Source: Trichomonas vaginalis G3
Lineage: Eukaryota > Parabasalia > Trichomonadida > Trichomonadidae
Direction of reading: 5' to 3'
NCBI RefSeq assembly: GCF_026262505.1
Contig: NC_067208.1
Coordinates: 6,395,962 to 6,459,961, forward strand
Length of the DNA stretch: 64,000 bases
Below the pieces are notes generated by a model, which ran no database searches, was not told the DNA's origin, and saw only the letters and a list, made by a program, of their open reading frames with translations. This document shows positions 21,243 through 29,154 of the stretch, piece after piece. Made by a program: the position numbers and the translations under genes. Position 1 is the stretch's first letter. Every line of letters begins with the position of its first letter.

Positions 21243-21854
21243 TTACATGTATTTTTCAGCAACTTCGTCAAATAATTTTATAGCTTTGTCGATCTCATCT
21301 ACTTCAAACGTTTCTTTACCTTTCGTGGGAGCACCATACATTTTCTCAAACTTTTCAAGCAGTTCTGTTTCTGCAGCTCTCATATCGTTAACAAACACAA
21401 CCTTAACTCTATTGACTGTAGAGTCATATCTTTTAGTTATATTAAATGTTCTTCCTATCTTATATCTCTTTGTATTGAAGTCTTTCGGTTTCTGAACGAT
21501 GTAAAGTAAGCCTTCACTGCAACGTTCCGTATCGAATGAACCATATGTTATGAAATTATATCCAACAACTGGGTCTAACCAGAACAAAACTACTGGTATA
21601 AGACTTTTGTCTATAAGATATGCTGTAGTTCCATGAAATCTTACCGATATCATAAGCTCAGGATTTCTTGTCAAAATTTTCTGAGATGAAGCATTTTTAA
21701 CCCAGTCGTTTGTTTTCTTTCCAGATGGAGATATAATGTCTGACAAAGAATATTTGTTGTATTTCTTTGAGTATCTTACGTTTAAATCACCAATTCTAAC
21801 CATTTTGGTGTCATTGTCTATCTTTCTAACTGTTTCAAACTCAGTGTTTGACAT
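21243..21854 (-). CDS. KilA-like protein with GIY-YIG (T5orf172) nuclease domain
   Basis: About 203 residues, whole. The N-terminal half is a divergent KilA-N-like domain. The C-terminal half has GLLYIVQKP, YKIGRTFNITKR and RAAETELLEKFEKMY, the strand-helix order of T5orf172/MUG113 members of the GIY-YIG nuclease superfamily. Such proteins nick DNA and are common in phages and nucleocytoplasmic viruses. I start it at the ATG at 21854, because AAAGACAGAT directly upstream repeats in front of other genes of this element. Confidence 0.65.
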   Translation of the reverse strand: MSNTEFETVRKIDNDTKMVRIGDLNVRYSKKYNKYSLSDIISPSGKKTNDWVKNASSQKILTRNPELMISVRFHGTTAYLIDKSLIPVVLFWLDPVVGYNFITYGSFDTERCSEGLLYIVQKPKDFNTKRYKIGRTFNITKRYDSTVNRVKVVFVNDMRAAETELLEKFEKMYGAPTKGKETFEVDEIDKAIKLFDEVAEKYM

Positions 21855-21891
21855 ATCTGTCTTTACATACAAAATAAAAAAATAAAAAAAA

Positions 21892-21915
21892 TAAAACTAA
21901 CTTTATTTTTTCTAT
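21892..21915 (-). promoter_or_regulatory. Shared upstream motif (AAAACTAACTTTATTTTT)
   Basis: As read on the plus strand, AAAACTAACTTTATTTTT lies 38 bases beyond the GIY-YIG gene start. The same motif lies at 23364-23389 upstream of the gene starting at 23328, and at 43472-43489 upstream of the primase-helicase of the 5.6-kb element. A weaker version (AAAATTAGCGTTATTTTCT) is at 21193. Shared position and sequence suggest a promoter used by both elements. Confidence 0.55.
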
Positions 21916-21959
21916 CTTAAGGAAATTCATGATTTTTGTTGCTGAATTCAGTAAAAATA

Positions 21960-22405
21960 TATTTTAGGGTAGAATGTTAGATCTAACATGTTTTCTAACA
22001 TGTTTTCTAACCTCATGAATTTTCATGATTTCTTCGTAAATGTTTTGTCATGATTTCATCGTACATGTTTTGTCAAGACTTCTTCGTAAATGTTTTGTCA
22101 AGACTTCTTCTTCGTAATGAGCGTAAATCAGACAAAAATAATGTTTATGTTAGAATGTTAGATCTAACATGTTTTCTAACCTCTTTTCTAACATGTTAGA
22201 AAACACACAAAATTCATGAAATTTCATACGGAATTCAATAAAAATAATGTTTATGTTAGAATGTTAGATCTAACATGTTTTCTAACATGTTTTCTAACAT
22301 GGTCTAAAACATACAAAACTCATGAAATTTTACTCAGAATTCGGCAAAAATATAATTTATGTTAGAATGTTAGATCTAACATGTTTTCTAACATGTTTTC
22401 TAACA
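21960..22405. repeat. Noncoding block of GTTAG/CTAAC inverted-repeat units
   Basis: Four copies (about 21968-22010, 22148-22205, 22255-22310 and 22361-22405) of TTATGTTAGAATGTTAGATC followed by CTAACATGTTTTCTAACATG. The centre TGTTAGATCTAACA is a perfect palindrome. Fragments of the 25-bp terminal unit (ATGTTTTGTCAAGACTTCTT) are interspersed. The same block occurs in both terminal repeats. Confidence 0.85.
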
Positions 22406-22412
22406 TAACTAT

Positions 22413-23328
22413 TTACAAGCGTTTTACATGGTATATGTTGCGATGGTTCATGACTCTAAACAATTTCGTAGCTTCTATTTCTTCTGTCAGTACATCGAAT
22501 GTTTTAACAATGCCGAAGGTTTCTTTATATTTCTTCTTGACATCTGAAAGAAGGAAATCGTTAGCGGTTGGATAGTTTTTGTTCAGAAATTCTAACATGT
22601 TCATTTTATCTTCTGCTGGTTTTTCTGCTTCTTTCTTTAAATCTGCATAGTCGTTTCGCATACGTTCTATCTCTTTGACGGAAGTAGTTATATTTCCTCA
22701 TTGCTGCTTTACATTTTGAACATTGCGGATTCATTTTTGCGTTATATTCTGAAACCTTACCTGCTAAAACAACCAAGGCGTCAATGGTTTTCTTCATCTC
22801 GAAACATAGCGGTCTTATTTGTTCGTTCCATACCTTACCCCTACTATCTTTATCTCTTATTTCCCAAACACATTTTGCAACTAATGAAACAAAGTTGTCG
22901 TAGGTCTTAAATTCTTCGGATTTGTAAAGGTCAGAGATGTTCTTATATACCATGTCGCAATCTTTGTCCATAACCTTATGGTTGCAATGAAATCCAAGAA
23001 ACTCATAGTTAACCTTTCGTATGAACTTCTTTATTTCTACTGAGTCAGTTGCTTTGACTTCTATTTCATCGAATTCTGGAATAGTAAGCTTTTGTTGTTG
23101 GATTTCAGGAAGTTTAGGTAGATGGTCAATAATATCCTGCATTTCATAAAGATACTGTTCATTTGTTTCATCTTTTGCAGTGCAATCTAAATCTCCTTGG
23201 AGAAGTTCTTGCTTTATCTTCTGGATTTCTGTTTCGAAAGTATATGAAGAAGGAATGAAGCTTTTCATCTCTACTAACATTGAAGTTGGGTTCATGACTA
23301 ACGAGTTTGGTGCTGTTGTTGCTAACAT
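22413..23328 (-). pseudogene. Unknown Maverick gene with a CxxC pair, broken
   Basis: A protein of around 300 residues in outline. A helical N-terminal half is followed by FHCNHKVMDKDCDM, then a short PQCSKCKA cysteine pair, then a charged end with ADLKKEAEKPAEDK. I recognise no family. It starts after TTATTGTAAGAAC, a leader shared with the KilA-N gene at 25306. About one or two breaks. Confidence 0.45.
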
Positions 23329-23394
23329 GTTCTTACAATAAAAATAAAAAATATTTTTTTAAAAAAACTAACTTTATTTTTTATTTCGGGAAAA

Positions 23395-23815
23395 TTCATG
23401 AAAATTCAAGAGGGTAGAAAAGAGGTTAGAAAAGAGGTTAGATATACCCATCTACCCTAAACATTATTTTTGGTGTAAAATTCATGATTTTCGAGAGTTT
23501 TAGACCATGTTAGAAAAGAGGTTAGAAAACATGTTAGATCTAACATTCTAACATAAACATTATTTTTGGGTCATTTACGCTCATTACGATGAAGAAGTCT
23601 TGACAAAACATTTACGAAGAAATCATGACAAAACATTTACGAAGAAATCATGACAAAACATATACGAAGAAGTCTTGACAAAACATTTACGATGAAATCA
23701 TGAAAATTCATGAGGGTAGAAAAGAGGGTAGAAAAGAGGGTAGAAAAGAGGTTAGAAAACATGTTAGAAAACATGTTAGATCTAACATTCTAACATAAAC
23801 ATTATTTTTGTCGAA
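23395..23815. repeat. Noncoding block with mixed GGTAG and GTTAG repeat cores
   Basis: The same scaffold as 21960-22405 in the other orientation, ending in ATAAACATTATTTTTG, but with mixed cores. At 23408-23466 the arms read GGTAGA/GTTAGA against TACCC/TCTACCC. At 23708-23808, GGTAGA units grade into GTTAGA units that face CTAAC. Copies of the 25-bp terminal unit lie between them. Confidence 0.8.
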
Positions 23816-24332
23816 AAAAATGGTTCATTTACTCACAATATTTTTGTACAAAACAACCCCAAGCTTTTAACCTCTCTTCTGCAGCTTCTAATGCTATCTT
23901 AGCGAGTTCATATTCTCTAAATTCTCTCTTTAAATCTTCTTGTTCCCATTGGTCTAGTTCGTATGGCGAGTCTCTATAACCAGAACATATCTCACGTTCA
24001 TGTTCTATTTGTTTTTCATGCATTTTTCTAACTTCTTCTTCGAACAAAGGTTTTGCATTCTCTACTGTATCTTCAAGTTCTTCTTCATCTAATTTCTCAT
24101 GAACTTTCTTGTCTATGGAGTCCATAATTTTTCCAACTGCTATACAATATTTTGGAGAAGCCCACATTGCTATATAGTTTACGAGTCTTGGGTCTACATA
24201 CATTCCTCTAACCTGTTTGATTTCATCGGGAATTCCTGCATTAACATTGTATAAAAAGCAACCCGCGGAATTCCGCGGGTTGGTATATTCTTCACAAAAT
24301 GCCTTATAGTACTCTTCCCAGGACTTATTTTC

Positions 24333-24340
24333 CAATATCA
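24333..24340. repeat. Flanking direct repeat of the 801-bp element (left copy)
   Basis: CAATATCA here and CAACACCA at 25142-25149 match at 6 of 8 positions, with the two differences being transitions. Together with the inverted ends this fits an 8-bp target duplication that has aged. Confidence 0.55.
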
Positions 24341-24543
24341 TAAGACAAATTACGGAAAGTGAACCCAAACAAAAAGTGACACAATGCATTTGCCAACCAA
24401 ATAACTTTACAAAGCAAAAACTTAAATTACTTGTCAAGCTTACTATTCTTATTTTAACAATTAAAAAATTAAATTTTATTTTTTATTTAAAAAAATCATC
24501 TTATATCATCTGATATATATATATCTTATTTAAAAAAATCATC

Positions 24544-24792
24544 TTTGTCTGAATGTTAAACTATTCGGACAAAGTTTCCCGCTGTTTGCGAAGGAATTGT
24601 TGGCTATGATGTACTGATTCATGATCAGTACATCATAGCCAACAATTCCTTATACAAAGTTCAAAAACTTGGGTGCAATCAGTTCTGATTGCACCCAAGT
24701 TTTTGAACTTTCTCGAGGGAATGAAAGGTAAGAGGTATACATTATGAATATATACCTCTTACCCTTCCATTCCCTCTCTGACAGCGGGAAAC
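24544..24792. repeat. Cloverleaf hairpin unit, copy 1
   Basis: Three hairpins in a row: 24591-24651 (perfect 28-bp stem, 5-base loop), 24656-24711 (perfect 27-bp stem, 2-base loop) and 24715-24776 (about 24-bp stem with one mismatch and one bulge). They are enclosed by an outer stem pairing 24568-24585 with 24781-24798. A small hairpin lies at 24544-24573. The whole can fold as a four-armed cloverleaf in DNA or RNA. Confidence 0.9.
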
Positions 24793-25010
24793 TTTGTCTG
24801 AATGTTAAACTATTCAGACAAAGTTTCCCGCTGTTTGCGAAGGAATTGTTGGCTATGATGTACTGATTCATGATCAGTGCATCATAGCCAACAATTCCTT
24901 ATACAAAGTTCAAAAACTTGGGTGCAATCAGAACTGATTGCACCCAAGTTTTTGAACTTTCTCGAGGGAATGAAAGGTAAGAGATATCCATTTCCTTTCA
25001 CCTTCGTTCT
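24793..25010. repeat. Cloverleaf hairpin unit, copy 2 (3' end altered)
   Basis: Repeats copy 1 with a period of 249 bases. Hairpins lie at 24840-24900 (one mismatch) and 24905-24960 (perfect 27-bp stem, loop AA where copy 1 has TT). The third hairpin is degenerate and the closing outer stem is missing. The junction 24781-24834 is itself a perfect 23-bp stem with an 8-base loop (GTTAAACT), so the outer arm of copy 1 can pair either inward or with copy 2. Confidence 0.85.
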
Positions 25011-25346
25011 CAATAATTAACTTATAAATTTTTTAAAGCAAAAAAAGTCTGATTTTTTTTGACAAGTAAATATATAGGGAATTTATCCGACCAAATAAGT
25101 GTCACTTTTTCGGTTCACCTCACTTTCCGTAACTCGTCTTACAACACCAACAACCTTCTAAAGTCTTTCCTAAACTGCTGACACATATTTGTTACATTTA
25201 TATAACCATCCTTGTCTCTACGTAAGACTTCAATACCGTTGTAAGTGCCTTTTGTGAATGTTTCGCCATTAGATTTGTTCGTGAACGTTTTTGCTTCGAC
25301 TGTCATATCTGTTCTTACAATAAAAATAAAAAATATTTTTTTGGGT

Positions 25347-25433
25347 GGCTTAACCGTCGGACATTCGTTTGTGGCTTAACCGTCGGACATTCGTTTGTGG
25401 CTTAACCGTCGGACATTCGTTTGTGGCTTAACC
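25347..25433. repeat. 26-bp tandem repeat, 3.3 copies
   Basis: The unit is GGCTTAACCGTCGGACATTC followed by GTTTGT. Three identical copies and a partial one lie just upstream of the KilA-N gene start. The CGTCGGACATTCGTTTGT core also occurs at about 19957. Confidence 0.9.
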
Positions 25434-25680
25434 TCAAAACAAGCATTTCGTGAAGAATATACCAACCGCCGGAATTCCGGCGGTTGCTTTTTTATACAAA
25501 ACATGTACGAAGAAGTCTCAACAAAACAAGCATTTCGTGAAGAATATACCACCCCGCGGAATTCCGCGGGGTGCTTTTTATACAAAACATGTACGAAGAA
25601 GTCTCAACAAAACAAGCATTTCGTGAAGAATATACCACCCCGCGGAATTCCGCGGGGTGCTTTTTATACAAAACATATAC
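25434..25680. repeat. Tandem 86-87-bp units carrying GC-rich palindromes
   Basis: Three units, each with AAGCATTTCGTGAAGAATAT, a 22-bp palindrome centred on GAATTC, then TTTTTATACAAAACAT. The palindromes are 25464-25485 (AACCGCC/GGCGGTT arms), 25551-25572 and 25637-25658 (ACCCCGC/GCGGGGT arms). Single related copies lie at 24260-24281 inside the KilA-N gene and at 25844-25865, the latter with one arm of each type. Confidence 0.85.
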
Positions 25681-25690
25681 GATGAAGTTT

Positions 25691-25790
25691 ATTTCCTGTG
25701 TTGTTGTCAAAATGTCATGTTGTCACACTTTTTCAGAGAAGTTAAAATGACCGAGTGACCGAGTGACCTGGTCGCCTAAAATATATTTTT
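25691..25790. repeat. Block shared with the arms of the 5.6-kb element
   Basis: ATTTCCTG, TGTTGTCAAAATGTCATGTT, GTCA and TTTTTCAGAGAAGTTAA occur here and at 43503-43557 in the same order. The adjoining short repeats differ: GTGACCGA units ending in GGTCGCC here, GGTAACAT units there. Confidence 0.8.
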
Positions 25791-25839
25791 TTCTATCTTA
25801 AGGAAATTCATGAAAATTCACCTGTTGAATTTTGTATAA

Positions 25840-26384
25840 AAAGCAACCGCCGGAATTCCGCGGGGTGGTATATTCTTCACGAAATGCTTGTTTTGAGGTC
25901 GAGCCACTTTTGGCTCCACCTCTTTTTTCAACCAAAAACTCATTTTTGTCGAATTCAGCACAAAATTCATGAAAATTCAACGGGTGAGAAAACAGGTGAA
26001 AAAACAGGTGAGAAAACAGGTGACATCTCACCTCTTCACCTAAACATTATTTTTGGGTCATTTACGCTCATTACGATGAAGTTTCGACAAAACATAAACG
26101 ATGAAATTCATGAAAATTCAAGAGGGTAGAAAAGAGGTTAGAAAAGAGGTTAGATATACCCATCTACCCTAAACATTATTTTTACTGAATTTAGCAACAA
26201 AATGAACGAGGTCAGGATGTATGTAAATACCTTTGAATTCATTCATAACACCCTTTGTAAGCTCATAAAATGCTTGTTTTGAGGTCGAGCCACTTTTGGC
26301 TCCACCGTATTCTTTCAACCTGAAGCATTTAATATATGTAAAAATATATTGTTTTAAAATGGTATGCCATTTCATATTTCTCAT
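25840..26384 (-). pseudogene. KilA-N fragments and repeat patchwork in the Maverick
   Basis: Pieces of KilA-N coding sequence (KEYGGAKSGSTSKQAF, FKGIYIHPDLVHF) closely match the 5.6-kb element genes. They are mixed with a hybrid palindrome (25844-25865), a noncoding block with GGTGA/TCACC repeat cores (about 25982-26056) and another with GGTAG/GTTAG cores (about 26110-26182). GAGCCACTTTTGGCTC, a small palindrome inside the KilA-N coding sequence, is present twice (about 25898 and 26285). Only fragments remain. Confidence 0.65.
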
Positions 26385-27104
26385 CTAACAAACATGTTGT
26401 CTGACTGCTTGAGGGTTACGTTTGTACCATTCGAACTTGACACTTGCAATTCCTTCAATTGCATTCAAAATGTCTGAGTCGGAGTCAAACATTTGTTCTC
26501 TCTTTGTAGTCTTGAAAGCGTCAAGAAGTTGTGCGGCTGTTTGTTCATTGCCATGCGCATAGTATATGTGACCATCTAAATCTGTTACGGTTAGTCTGAG
26601 ATTGTATCCTTTCTTATTTCCGTCTTGTATGGCAGCAAGTACACCCATGAAGCCTTCTTTGTTCTTTCCTTCGTCAAAGTTTACTGTAAAGGTTCGACCA
26701 GATGTAATTTGACTTCTAACTTCACGGTACTTCTCATATGCATATCTTGTTCTTTCCATGGGAGCATGACCATCCTCTGCACTACCTTTTTTCCTTCTCA
26801 AAGGATGCAATTGTTCGTCATGTTTCCAGTAGAATCTGGCAAAGCCGTCGTGTCCTTCAACTTGCGGCTCGTTAACATTGAAAGGCAAGTTCATAAGACG
26901 TTCTTCTTCTAACCTCTCTAGTCTGTTTGGATAATTGGCGCGCGCTGTTTCCAAGTCCATCTCGTAGCGAAGACCAGCCAGTTTGTCATAGACTTTTATG
27001 GGTCTTCCCTTCCTATATTTAAACTTCTTCGAAACTCTCCAACCATATCTTTGCAACTCTGCTTTTATTCTAGCAGACCTTCTATCCATTCTATATGGGG
27101 GCAT
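26385..27104 (-). CDS. Unknown Maverick protein with basic N-terminus
   Basis: 239 residues, whole. The N-terminus is strongly basic (DRRSARIKAELQRYGWRVSK). The middle is charged, and the C-terminal half looks like a small alpha/beta domain (FTVNFDEGKNKEGFMGVLAA, YNLRLTVTDLDGHIYY). I recognise no family. It lies head-to-tail with the HNH gene (24-base gap), and both start codons follow AT-tracts. Confidence 0.6.
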   Translation of the reverse strand: MPPYRMDRRSARIKAELQRYGWRVSKKFKYRKGRPIKVYDKLAGLRYEMDLETARANYPNRLERLEEERLMNLPFNVNEPQVEGHDGFARFYWKHDEQLHPLRRKKGSAEDGHAPMERTRYAYEKYREVRSQITSGRTFTVNFDEGKNKEGFMGVLAAIQDGNKKGYNLRLTVTDLDGHIYYAHGNEQTAAQLLDAFKTTKREQMFDSDSDILNAIEGIASVKFEWYKRNPQAVRQHVC

Positions 27105-27127
27105 TTTTATAAAAATAAAAAAATGTT

Positions 27128-27712
27128 TTAAAATGGTATGCCATATAGCTTCTTGAATTTGTTAAGAAGTATTTGAACGTGTTTTCCATCTGTATCTCTA
27201 GTGTTTACATAAGCATAGCCTTCCTTAGTAAAACATACTTGTAATTTCCTATAGTTTACGCCGGTATAAAAGTAGAAAGAGTCTTGTTCTTCGCTATAGT
27301 AGTAAAACTCAAACGTATGCTTACCATAGTCTGTAATTTCAATTGCTTCATCTTCTAGTTCGTCGACAAATTCGAATACAATATCTCGAAATTTGCCTAT
27401 GTTCTTATTGTTTTCAGAACGAGTGACCCAGCGTAAGTTTTCAAGTCTATTGTCGTTTCTTATACGGTTTATATGGTCTACAAGAGGTAGATTGTTAGGA
27501 TTCGGTATAAAATGAGTTGCAATGACAACATGTTTAAGATAGTGTTTCCCACCAATCCTCATCCTAGCATATCCGTTATTTTGCTCCCATTCGCTTAAAA
27601 CTCTCTTTGTCTTTTTGTTTCTGACTTCGAATGACTCACAACAGTGAATTTCATATTTCTCATCTAACAAACAAGTTTTCCAACGGTCTTCTCCAACAAA
27701 CTCAGCGTACAT
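27128..27712 (-). CDS. HNH endonuclease (HNH_3 type)
   Basis: 194 residues, whole. The HNH motif is clear around residues 65-105: HYLKHVVIATHFIPNP, then LVDHINRIRNDNRLENLRWV and TRSENNKN. This is the HNH_3 form used by phage and viral homing endonucleases, with the DH and N...N residues of the metal site. The C-terminal part is strand-rich and may bind DNA. Such genes often travel selfishly inside larger elements. The upstream AT-tract at 27718-27745 matches other promoter-like tracts. Confidence 0.8.
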   Translation of the reverse strand: MYAEFVGEDRWKTCLLDEKYEIHCCESFEVRNKKTKRVLSEWEQNNGYARMRIGGKHYLKHVVIATHFIPNPNNLPLVDHINRIRNDNRLENLRWVTRSENNKNIGKFRDIVFEFVDELEDEAIEITDYGKHTFEFYYYSEEQDSFYFYTGVNYRKLQVCFTKEGYAYVNTRDTDGKHVQILLNKFKKLYGIPF

Positions 27713-27744
27713 TTCAAATAAAATAAAAATATATTTTTTTAAAA

Positions 27745-27960
27745 ATATTTTGTTTTAAATGGTATGCCATTTCATATTTCATCGTCTAATTTCTCATGAA
27801 CTTTCTTGTCTATGTTTTGTTGAGACTTCTTCATCTAATTTCTCATGAACTTTCTTGTCTATGTTTTGTTGAGACTTTCTTGTCTATGTTTTCCCAACGG
27901 TCGTCTCCAACAAAACTCAGCGTACATTTCAAATAAAATAAAAAAATATTTTTTTTGAAA
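27745..27960. repeat. Patchwork of partial gene duplications
   Basis: Three short copies of KilA-N DNA encoding the VHEKLDE region (CTAATTTCTCATGAACTTTC) are followed by a duplicated start region of the HNH gene, including its AACTCAGCGTACATTTC and AT-tract. Short 3' flank repeats (AAATGGTATGCCAT) are shared with 26355-26372 and 27131-27143. Confidence 0.65.
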
Positions 27961-27973
27961 AATGTTTTTTCCT

Positions 27974-28558
27974 TTACTTAACATAACCACCAGCTACCAT
28001 AAGTCTTTGACGCCAACCCATACCAGCTAATGAAGGTTGACTTGGTTTAGTCTGGAGACTAAACTTTGGTTTTGGTTTATCTTCAGTTTTTGGTTTCTCT
28101 TCTTCTATCGGTTTTTCGTCACTTTTCGGTTCCTCTGACTTTACCTCACTTGCAGGTATGGTTGTGTCGTCAACATCTTCGTAAATATCATATGCCATTT
28201 GTTTTTGTTTTCCTTTCAACTTTTTGTGTTTGTTGTAAAGTTTAGAATATTTCGACTCTAAGTCAATGAGATGTTCTATAATGAACTGTTGGTCAGTGAA
28301 GTAAACTTTTCCATCTGTTGTCTCGAAAGCTCCTTCAGACTTCAATATTTTATTTGTGAGAGTCTGTTTCTTTTTTGAGATACTAGCCGTTCCATTTCTA
28401 TGAAAAGTGACTTTATAGTTAGGGTTTGTATTTCCAGACCTGGCACTTTCTATTATTGAATTTTTCTCTTCATCTGTAAGTTCTTTGACAGGTTTTGACA
28501 ATGGTTCTGAACTTTTTGTTTGTGGTGTCAAATCTACCGTTTCAACTTCTTCGGTCAT
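27974..28558 (-). CDS. Unknown Maverick protein, low-complexity acidic/Pro-rich
   Basis: 194 residues, whole. Central region: KVTFHRNGTASISKKKQTL and a helical EHLIDLESKYSKLYNKHKKL. The C-terminal third is a Lys/Glu/Pro-rich linker followed by a basic end (GMGWRQRLMVAGGYVK). This resembles core or scaffold proteins of small DNA viruses in composition only. The start follows TTTACTGAGATGAA, the same leader as the next gene at 28733. Confidence 0.55.
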   Translation of the reverse strand: MTEEVETVDLTPQTKSSEPLSKPVKELTDEEKNSIIESARSGNTNPNYKVTFHRNGTASISKKKQTLTNKILKSEGAFETTDGKVYFTDQQFIIEHLIDLESKYSKLYNKHKKLKGKQKQMAYDIYEDVDDTTIPASEVKSEEPKSDEKPIEEEKPKTEDKPKPKFSLQTKPSQPSLAGMGWRQRLMVAGGYVK

Positions 28559-28577
28559 TTCATCTCAGTAAAAAATT

Positions 28578-28733
28578 TTAGTTTGGTTTGTTTTCAACTG
28601 GTTGTTGTTGTTTTTTAAGTCGGTCTAAAACTTCCTGAGGTATAGGAAGAACTTGACAAACACGTGGTGGTGTAACTGCTGGAAGCCGACAAATCCATCT
28701 TGAGCCCATTTGTCTCAATGCTGTATTGTTCAT
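28578..28733 (-). CDS. 51-residue Maverick protein
   Basis: A short frame starting MNNTALRQMGSRWICR and ending KKQQQPVENKPN. Its ATG follows TTTACTGAGATGAA, identical to the leader of the gene at 28558, and it fills the gap between two neighbouring genes on the same strand; both points support it as real. Function unknown. Confidence 0.5.
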   Translation of the reverse strand: MNNTALRQMGSRWICRLPAVTPPRVCQVLPIPQEVLDRLKKQQQPVENKPN

Positions 28734-28752
28734 TTCATCTCAGTAAAAAAAT

Positions 28753-29154
28753 TTACATTCCCCACGTTTGAGGTGGTTGAGGTTGGTTGTTGTTTACCCA
28801 CTGTTGTGCATGGTTATATCCTCTGTTAAAGAATCTTTCACCTTGGTCCATATAGTGCCCTGCTTGGTTATAGTAGTCATTTGCTTTGTTATAATAGTTT
28901 CCTGCTTGTCTGGAAACATTGTCCATCCATCCTTGAACTTTTCCTCTTGTTTCAGGATTTGGAATAAGATTTGCTGCATCTCGTGCTACATCCCAACCTT
29001 TCTGTACAGTTTGTATAATAGGTTGTGCTTTCTCTTTAAGTATACCTAATGTACTCAAAATCTTCCTTCCAACTCCAAATACACCTCTGGCTATTGTTCC
29101 CACTGCGGGCAAAAATCTGGATGCAACTCCTGCTAATGCGCCAAATAAACCCAT
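28753..29154 (-). CDS. Amphipathic Gly/Ala-rich protein, possible minor virion protein
   Basis: 133 residues, whole. The N-terminus is an amphipathic, Gly-rich helix (MGLFGALAGVASRFLPAVGT), followed by a helical middle and a Tyr/Asn/Gln-rich repeat-like end (YYNKANDYYNQAGHYMDQG). The layout recalls membrane-active internal capsid proteins such as adenovirus pVI, and a second small protein of similar type lies at 32730-32972. The role is inference. Confidence 0.5.
   Translation of the reverse strand: MGLFGALAGVASRFLPAVGTIARGVFGVGRKILSTLGILKEKAQPIIQTVQKGWDVARDAANLIPNPETRGKVQGWMDNVSRQAGNYYNKANDYYNQAGHYMDQGERFFNRGYNHAQQWVNNNQPQPPQTWGM

Larger units (their letters stand above)
24341..25141. mobile_element. 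801-bp non-autonomous element with cloverleaf hairpins, inserted in the Maverick
   Basis: The ends are imperfect inverted repeats of about 40 bp: TAAGAC[A/G]A[A/G]TTACGG, then AAAGTGA, then AACC and AAAAAGTGACAC. An apparent 8-bp target duplication flanks it, as in hAT, P or Merlin type transposons; I cannot choose among them. It contains no coding region. Its centre consists of two tandem copies of a 249-bp unit made almost entirely of long hairpins. Confidence 0.7.
23829..25306 (-). pseudogene. KilA-N gene of the Maverick, interrupted by an 801-bp element
   Basis: The KilA-N domain is recognisable on both sides of the insertion. The start-proximal part has GIEVLRRDKDGYINVTNMC; the distal part has GMYVDPRLVNYIAMWASPKY followed by a charged coiled coil (KVHEKLDEEELEDTVENAK) and a C-terminal FVQKYCE. 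The distal DNA is about 93% identical by eye to the KilA-N genes in the arms of the 5.6-kb element. A palindromic repeat (AACCCGCGG...) at 24260-24281 also lies inside the coding region. The gene is preceded by TTATTGTAAGAACAGAT. Confidence 0.75.

Noticed and set aside
24341-25141. Parvovirus terminal repeat
   Set aside because: The cloverleaf resembles one in shape only; no Rep or capsid gene is linked to it and it lies inside a transposon-like element with its own ends.
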